A stretch of DNA of 64,000 bases. Source: Streptomyces platensis (GTDB lineage Bacteria; Actinomycetota; Actinomycetes; Streptomycetales; Streptomycetaceae). Location: positions 1,364,001-1,428,000 of the forward strand of contig NZ_CP023691.1 in NCBI RefSeq assembly GCF_008704855.1. The letters run 5' to 3'. The notes beneath the pieces were generated by a model that had not been told where the DNA came from, made no database searches, and saw only the letters and a list, made by a program, of their open reading frames with translations. The translations under genes were made by a program, and so were the position numbers. Of the stretch, positions 61,168-64,000 are shown one piece after another (position 1 is the stretch's first letter; each line of letters opens with the position of its first letter).

Positions 61168-61533
61168 TCAGCCTCTGAGGAGACAGAAGGGGTGGCCCGC
61201 CGGATCTGCGAAGATCCTCCAACCGCGGGTGTCGACGTGCAGCAGCGTGGCGCCGAAGCCCAGGACCTGTTCCTGGGCCTGGTCAAGGTCCGGGACATCG
61301 AGGTCCAGATGAAACTGCTGCGGGTACGTGCTGTCCGGCCACCGCGGCGCCCGGTGACCCTTCACGCGCTGGAACGCCAAGACCAGGCCAGAGCCCGTGT
61401 GAAGGGTCGAAAAGTCGTCACTGACCGCCCACCTGGAATCGGGCTGGTTGACCGCGCCGCCGAGGAGCGATTGGTAGAACCGGGCGAGTTCAAGGACATC
61501 CGGACAGTCCACGCACTGCAGCTTGCCGATCAC
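61168..61533 (-). CDS. VOC-family (glyoxalase-like) protein
   Basis: The 121-residue protein (GTG 61533) is a single VOC domain: KLQCVDCPDVLELARFYQSLLGG, SGLVLAFQRVKGHRAPRWPDS, FHLDLDVPDLDQAQEQVLGFGATLL and FADPAGHPFCLL, with typical metal-binding and pairing positions. Substrate unknown; such proteins include antibiotic-resistance and ring-cleavage proteins. It is bracketed by the two copies of the post-stop element. Confidence 0.88.
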   Translation of the reverse strand: MIGKLQCVDCPDVLELARFYQSLLGGAVNQPDSRWAVSDDFSTLHTGSGLVLAFQRVKGHRAPRWPDSTYPQQFHLDLDVPDLDQAQEQVLGFGATLLHVDTRGWRIFADPAGHPFCLLRG

Positions 61534-61676
61534 CGGTGTTCCTCCAACATGCCGGGCCCCTGGCTCCGATGAGCCACGGCCCGACGCGTGGGAAGGCGCA
61601 ACGTAGGACCGCCGAGCGCGTAGACCTTAGCCGCATCGTCCGTCACATCACGATCTACGGCTGGAGTCCTACATGA

Positions 61677-61922
61677 ACCCCCACCAAGGTTTTCCCACCC
61701 TCCAACGGGAGGGGACGGGTCTGCGCGGGTGGGGGTTTCCGGACGTAAAGCGAAGCAGTCCGGAAACCCCCACCCGCGCAGGCCCGTCACCGCACCCGAC
61801 AGCCCCGCGCAGCGGCAACGCCCGCCGCAGGCGCAACGGCGGGGAACCCGCAAACGTCGGCCGAGGCAAAGCGCAGCGGAACGGCGAGCGACAACCACGG
61901 CGGGCCAGCCGAAAACGTGGGA
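61677..61922 (-). repeat. post-stop structured repeat, copy 2
   Basis: Read on the minus strand, this copy begins 2 nt after the stop of the kinase-Nudix gene with TCCCACGTTTTC. It aligns along its length with copy 1. Its central stem (about 24 bp, GCGCGGGTGGGGGTTTCCGGAC-type, by position 61724-61747 with 61761-61784) has another sequence from copy 1 but is again perfectly paired, and its loop TGCTTCGCTTTAC is the same. Confidence 0.85.
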
Positions 61923-61924
61923 GG

Positions 61925-62959
61925 TCACCCCAGAGTCGCCCCCGCCTCCAGATAGAGCGGGCACCCCCGCTCCCTGGCGCGAAGCGCCCAGCGGAGGCGG
62001 TTCCACCGCACCGGTGGCAGCATCGTCTCGGCTTCGGACTCCGTCACGAAGCGCCAGTCGCGCAACTCCGCGCCGGGCAGCTGTAGCTTGCTGATGCGGT
62101 CGGGGGAGAGGGTGCCGCCGTCGTAAAGGAGGCGGAGGCCGCCGAAGGCGGGTGGGTGGGGGGCTTCCCAGTCGAGTACCAACAGGCGGAGGGCGCGGGG
62201 GAGTTCGATGCCGAGTTCCTCGGCCACCTCTCGTACGCCGGCCTGGGCGGGAGCCTCGCCGCGTTCCACGACGCCGCCGGGGAATTCCCAGCCGGCCTTG
62301 TAGGTGGGGTCGACGAGCAGGACCCGGTCCTGGTCGTCGAAGAGGAGGACGCCGGCGGCGAGGGTTTCGGCGGTCGGTTCGGGGGTCTGCACGATGTCGC
62401 AGGTGCCGGCGCCGGTGCGGACGGCCTCGGCGACCTGCTCGGCGGCCTGCCGGGGCGTGAGCCGGGTGGTGTCGACGACGTGGGCGTCGCCGCGCAGCCA
62501 TGGCAGGGCGTCGGCGTACGGCGCGAGGTGTTCCAGGCTCCACCGGCGGATCGACTCCTGGGCTTCGGGGGCGTCCGGGGTCTCCTCGCGGTGGGCCATC
62601 CGCGCCCGCAGGATCGTTTCCTCGGCGTGCAGCAGGACATGTCGTACGGGTATCCGGCGGGCGGCGAGGGCGCCGAAGATCTCGTCGCGGTACTCCTGGC
62701 GCAGCAGCGTCATCGGCGTCACGAGCGGGCCGGGTACTTCGGTGAGCAGGGCGGCGGCGGTGTCCACGACCATCCGACGCCAGGCCGGCAGGTCCTGATA
62801 GTCGTCGATCTCCTCGAACCGCTTGGCGGGCAGCATCAACCGCAGTCCGCTGCCGAGGAGTTCGGGGTCATAGAGCGTGCTTCCGGGAAGCAGGTCGAGC
62901 AATTCTTGAGCCGTAGTGGTCTTGCCCGCACCGAACGTGCCGTTCAGCCAGACGATCAC
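61925..62959 (-). CDS. P-loop kinase-like / Nudix hydrolase fusion
   Basis: Residues 1-175 are an AAA_33-like P-loop domain (IVWLNGTFGAGKTTTAQELLDLLPG, VVDTAAALLTEVPGPLVTPMTLL, RHVLLHAEETILRARMAHR, related to tunicamycin-resistance-type kinases). Residues about 195-340 are a Nudix domain with WEFPGGVVERGEAPAQAGVREVAEELGIELP. ATG 62959 starts the P-loop strand. The combination suggests a nucleotide- or phosphate-handling detoxification enzyme; neither substrate is known. Confidence 0.87.
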   Translation of the reverse strand: MIVWLNGTFGAGKTTTAQELLDLLPGSTLYDPELLGSGLRLMLPAKRFEEIDDYQDLPAWRRMVVDTAAALLTEVPGPLVTPMTLLRQEYRDEIFGALAARRIPVRHVLLHAEETILRARMAHREETPDAPEAQESIRRWSLEHLAPYADALPWLRGDAHVVDTTRLTPRQAAEQVAEAVRTGAGTCDIVQTPEPTAETLAAGVLLFDDQDRVLLVDPTYKAGWEFPGGVVERGEAPAQAGVREVAEELGIELPRALRLLVLDWEAPHPPAFGGLRLLYDGGTLSPDRISKLQLPGAELRDWRFVTESEAETMLPPVRWNRLRWALRARERGCPLYLEAGATLG

Positions 62960-63309
62960 GGTTTCCCCTCTTCCCTAGACCCCAGGTGAGTTGCCCGCAA
63001 CACCCTGCCACGGAAACGCTCGGGAACCAGGGGCCGCGCGCACGACCGGGAACGTTGCACATTCGACTATCGGCCCGGCCAGGGGACGTCGCTCACCCAT
63101 GGTCGTGCCGATCGAGAAATGCCGCGTGCGGCGGATGCCGGTCACCGTATCCGCCGCCGCGAAGCCCCCGGCTAACAAGCGCTCCCCCGCCCCTCCTGTA
63201 CCGAAACCCCCACCCGATAACGGGTTTTCGAACCGCCGCCGGCCTGCGGGGCGCCGCATATGACGGCGGCCCATCGTGGGGCCCGGCAGCCGGATCCGTA
63301 CGGTTCCCC
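62960..63309. other. 350-bp gap downstream of the ABC permease
   Basis: No gene is supported. A small hairpin ACCCG-ATAA-CGGGT at 63212-63225, extended by flanking CGAAA/TTTTCG, lies 85 bp after the permease stop on the minus strand and may end the ABC operon. The right part of the gap carries the kinase-Nudix promoter. Confidence 0.4.
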
Positions 63310-64000
63310 CTACCCCTTGCTCGCGCCGAGGGTCAGACCGGCGATGAAATGCCGCTGGAGGAGCAGGAAGACCAGGACCGTGGGCAGGGCGACGAGGACG
63401 GAGCCCGCGGCCAGCAGGTTGTAGTCCGTGAAGAATTCGCCGCGCAGGTTGTTGAGGGCCGAGGTGACCGGGAGTTTGTCGCCGTCGGAGAGGAAGACCA
63501 GGCCCCAGAGGAAATCGTTGTACATCCAGGTGAATTGCAGGGTGCCGAGGGCGGCGAGCGCGGGGCGGCACAGGGGAAGGGTGACCCGCCAGAACTGTGT
63601 CCAGACGCCGGCTCCGTCGACGATCGCGGCCTCCAGGATTTCCTGCGGCAGGGTGCGCATGAAATTGGCCAGGACGAAGACGCAGAAGCCGAGTTGGAAA
63701 GCGGTCTGGACGGCGATGACGGCCCAGAGGGAGTCGTACATCGTCAGGGAGTCGGACATCCAGTACGGCAGCGGAATCTTGTTGAACAGGACATAGAGCG
63801 GGGTGACGATCACCTGTTGGGGCAACAGATTCCCGGCGGTGAAGACCATCAGCAGGAGGATGCCGCCGCGCATCCGCAGCCGGGACACGGCGAAGGCCAC
63901 GAACGAGGCCAGGAAGAGCGTGAGCAGCACGCCGGGGACGGCGATGAGCAGCGAGTTCAGAAAGTATTTGCTCATCCCGGAGTCGATGAAGGCCTGCCGG
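63310..64000 (-). CDS. carbohydrate ABC transporter permease (MalG-type), 5' end outside window
   Basis: At least 229 residues are present, with the frame open to the right edge (RQAFIDSGMSKYFLNSLLIAV...). It has six or so membrane helices and the ABC-permease EAA loop EAAIVDGAGVWTQFWRVTLPLCRPAL. The C-terminus RHFIAGLTLGASKG is typical of the second permease of CUT1 sugar importers. The first permease, binding protein and regulator are presumably beyond the window. Confidence 0.92.
   Translation of the reverse strand, partial: RQAFIDSGMSKYFLNSLLIAVPGVLLTLFLASFVAFAVSRLRMRGGILLLMVFTAGNLLPQQVIVTPLYVLFNKIPLPYWMSDSLTMYDSLWAVIAVQTAFQLGFCVFVLANFMRTLPQEILEAAIVDGAGVWTQFWRVTLPLCRPALAALGTLQFTWMYNDFLWGLVFLSDGDKLPVTSALNNLRGEFFTDYNLLAAGSVLVALPTVLVFLLLQRHFIAGLTLGASKG

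Noticed and set aside
1..64000. CRISPR arrays, rRNA genes, canonical tRNA genes, complete insertion sequences or prophage
   Set aside because: No spaced repeat arrays, rRNA motifs or transposase/integrase genes were seen on reading both strands.

Overview
The window is high-GC actinobacterial chromosome, almost certainly Streptomyces. Codon third positions are strongly G/C-biased, and many genes start with GTG. Several families are typical of the genus: TerD, a membrane-bound Rv1733c-like protein, an HpnB-like glycosyltransferase, a mycothiol-dependent maleylpyruvate-isomerase-like enzyme, MEDS/HATPase pairs, DUF4232, a 25-residue bL37 ribosomal protein, and a F420-type PPOX protein. No rRNA operon, CRISPR array or complete insertion sequence was seen.

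Layout. From 1 to 5.3 kb there are housekeeping or accessory enzymes: a partial gene, a Tat-type lipoprotein, a GGCT-fold protein, a RibD/DHFR-like protein with a scrambled C-terminus, a HAD phosphatase, and a phosphoribosyltransferase-hydrolase fusion. From 5.4 to 12.4 kb there is an accessory patch with lower GC. It holds a TTA-containing lipoprotein, a TTA-containing secreted protease with five WSDGEL repeats, a membrane HTH-lectin-like regulator divergent from a tiny secreted protein, a frameshifted secreted protein, coding-like remnants, and a tRNA-like gene with a terminator. From 12.4 to 23.7 kb lie a monooxygenase, a membrane protein, a serine hydrolase, bL37, PobA, a sortase/surface-protein pair, a decayed DUF4232 gene and a cluster of secreted S1 peptidases. 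From 24 to 34.7 kb lie an MHS transporter, CsbD, a 3-hydroxybutyrate dehydrogenase with a GAF/PucR-type regulator, a Nudix protein, a glutamate-racemase-like protein, an HpnB-like glycosyltransferase and a double-TerD protein. From 34.9 to 43 kb lie a MOSC protein, a MEDS/anti-sigma-type kinase pair, a beta-helix/AAA+ fusion and a large membrane alpha/beta hydrolase. From 43.5 to 54.8 kb lie a DeoR regulator, SRPBCC and Cds1-like enzymes, an HATPase protein, a TetR-DUF4865-phosphotriesterase cluster, a wrecked LuxR/LAL regulator and a ROK/MFS divergent pair. From 54.9 to 64 kb lie a mycothiol enzyme, a two-component system, a geranylgeranyl-reductase-family flavoprotein, an M20 dipeptidase, a VOC protein, a kinase-Nudix fusion, and the end of a sugar ABC permease.

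The most striking non-coding structure is a pair of about 230-250 bp elements at 60886-61112 (+) and 61677-61922 (-). Each begins 0-2 nt after the stop codon of its upstream gene. Each carries a long hairpin whose 13-nt loop is identical in both copies while the stem sequences differ and yet remain perfectly paired. Other notable points are the tRNA-like gene lacking a normal anticodon loop, paired palindromic operators 22 bp apart upstream of the HTH-lectin gene, repeat-type operator candidates at the two-component and 3-hydroxybutyrate dehydrogenase promoters, and four genes with frameshifts or stop loss.
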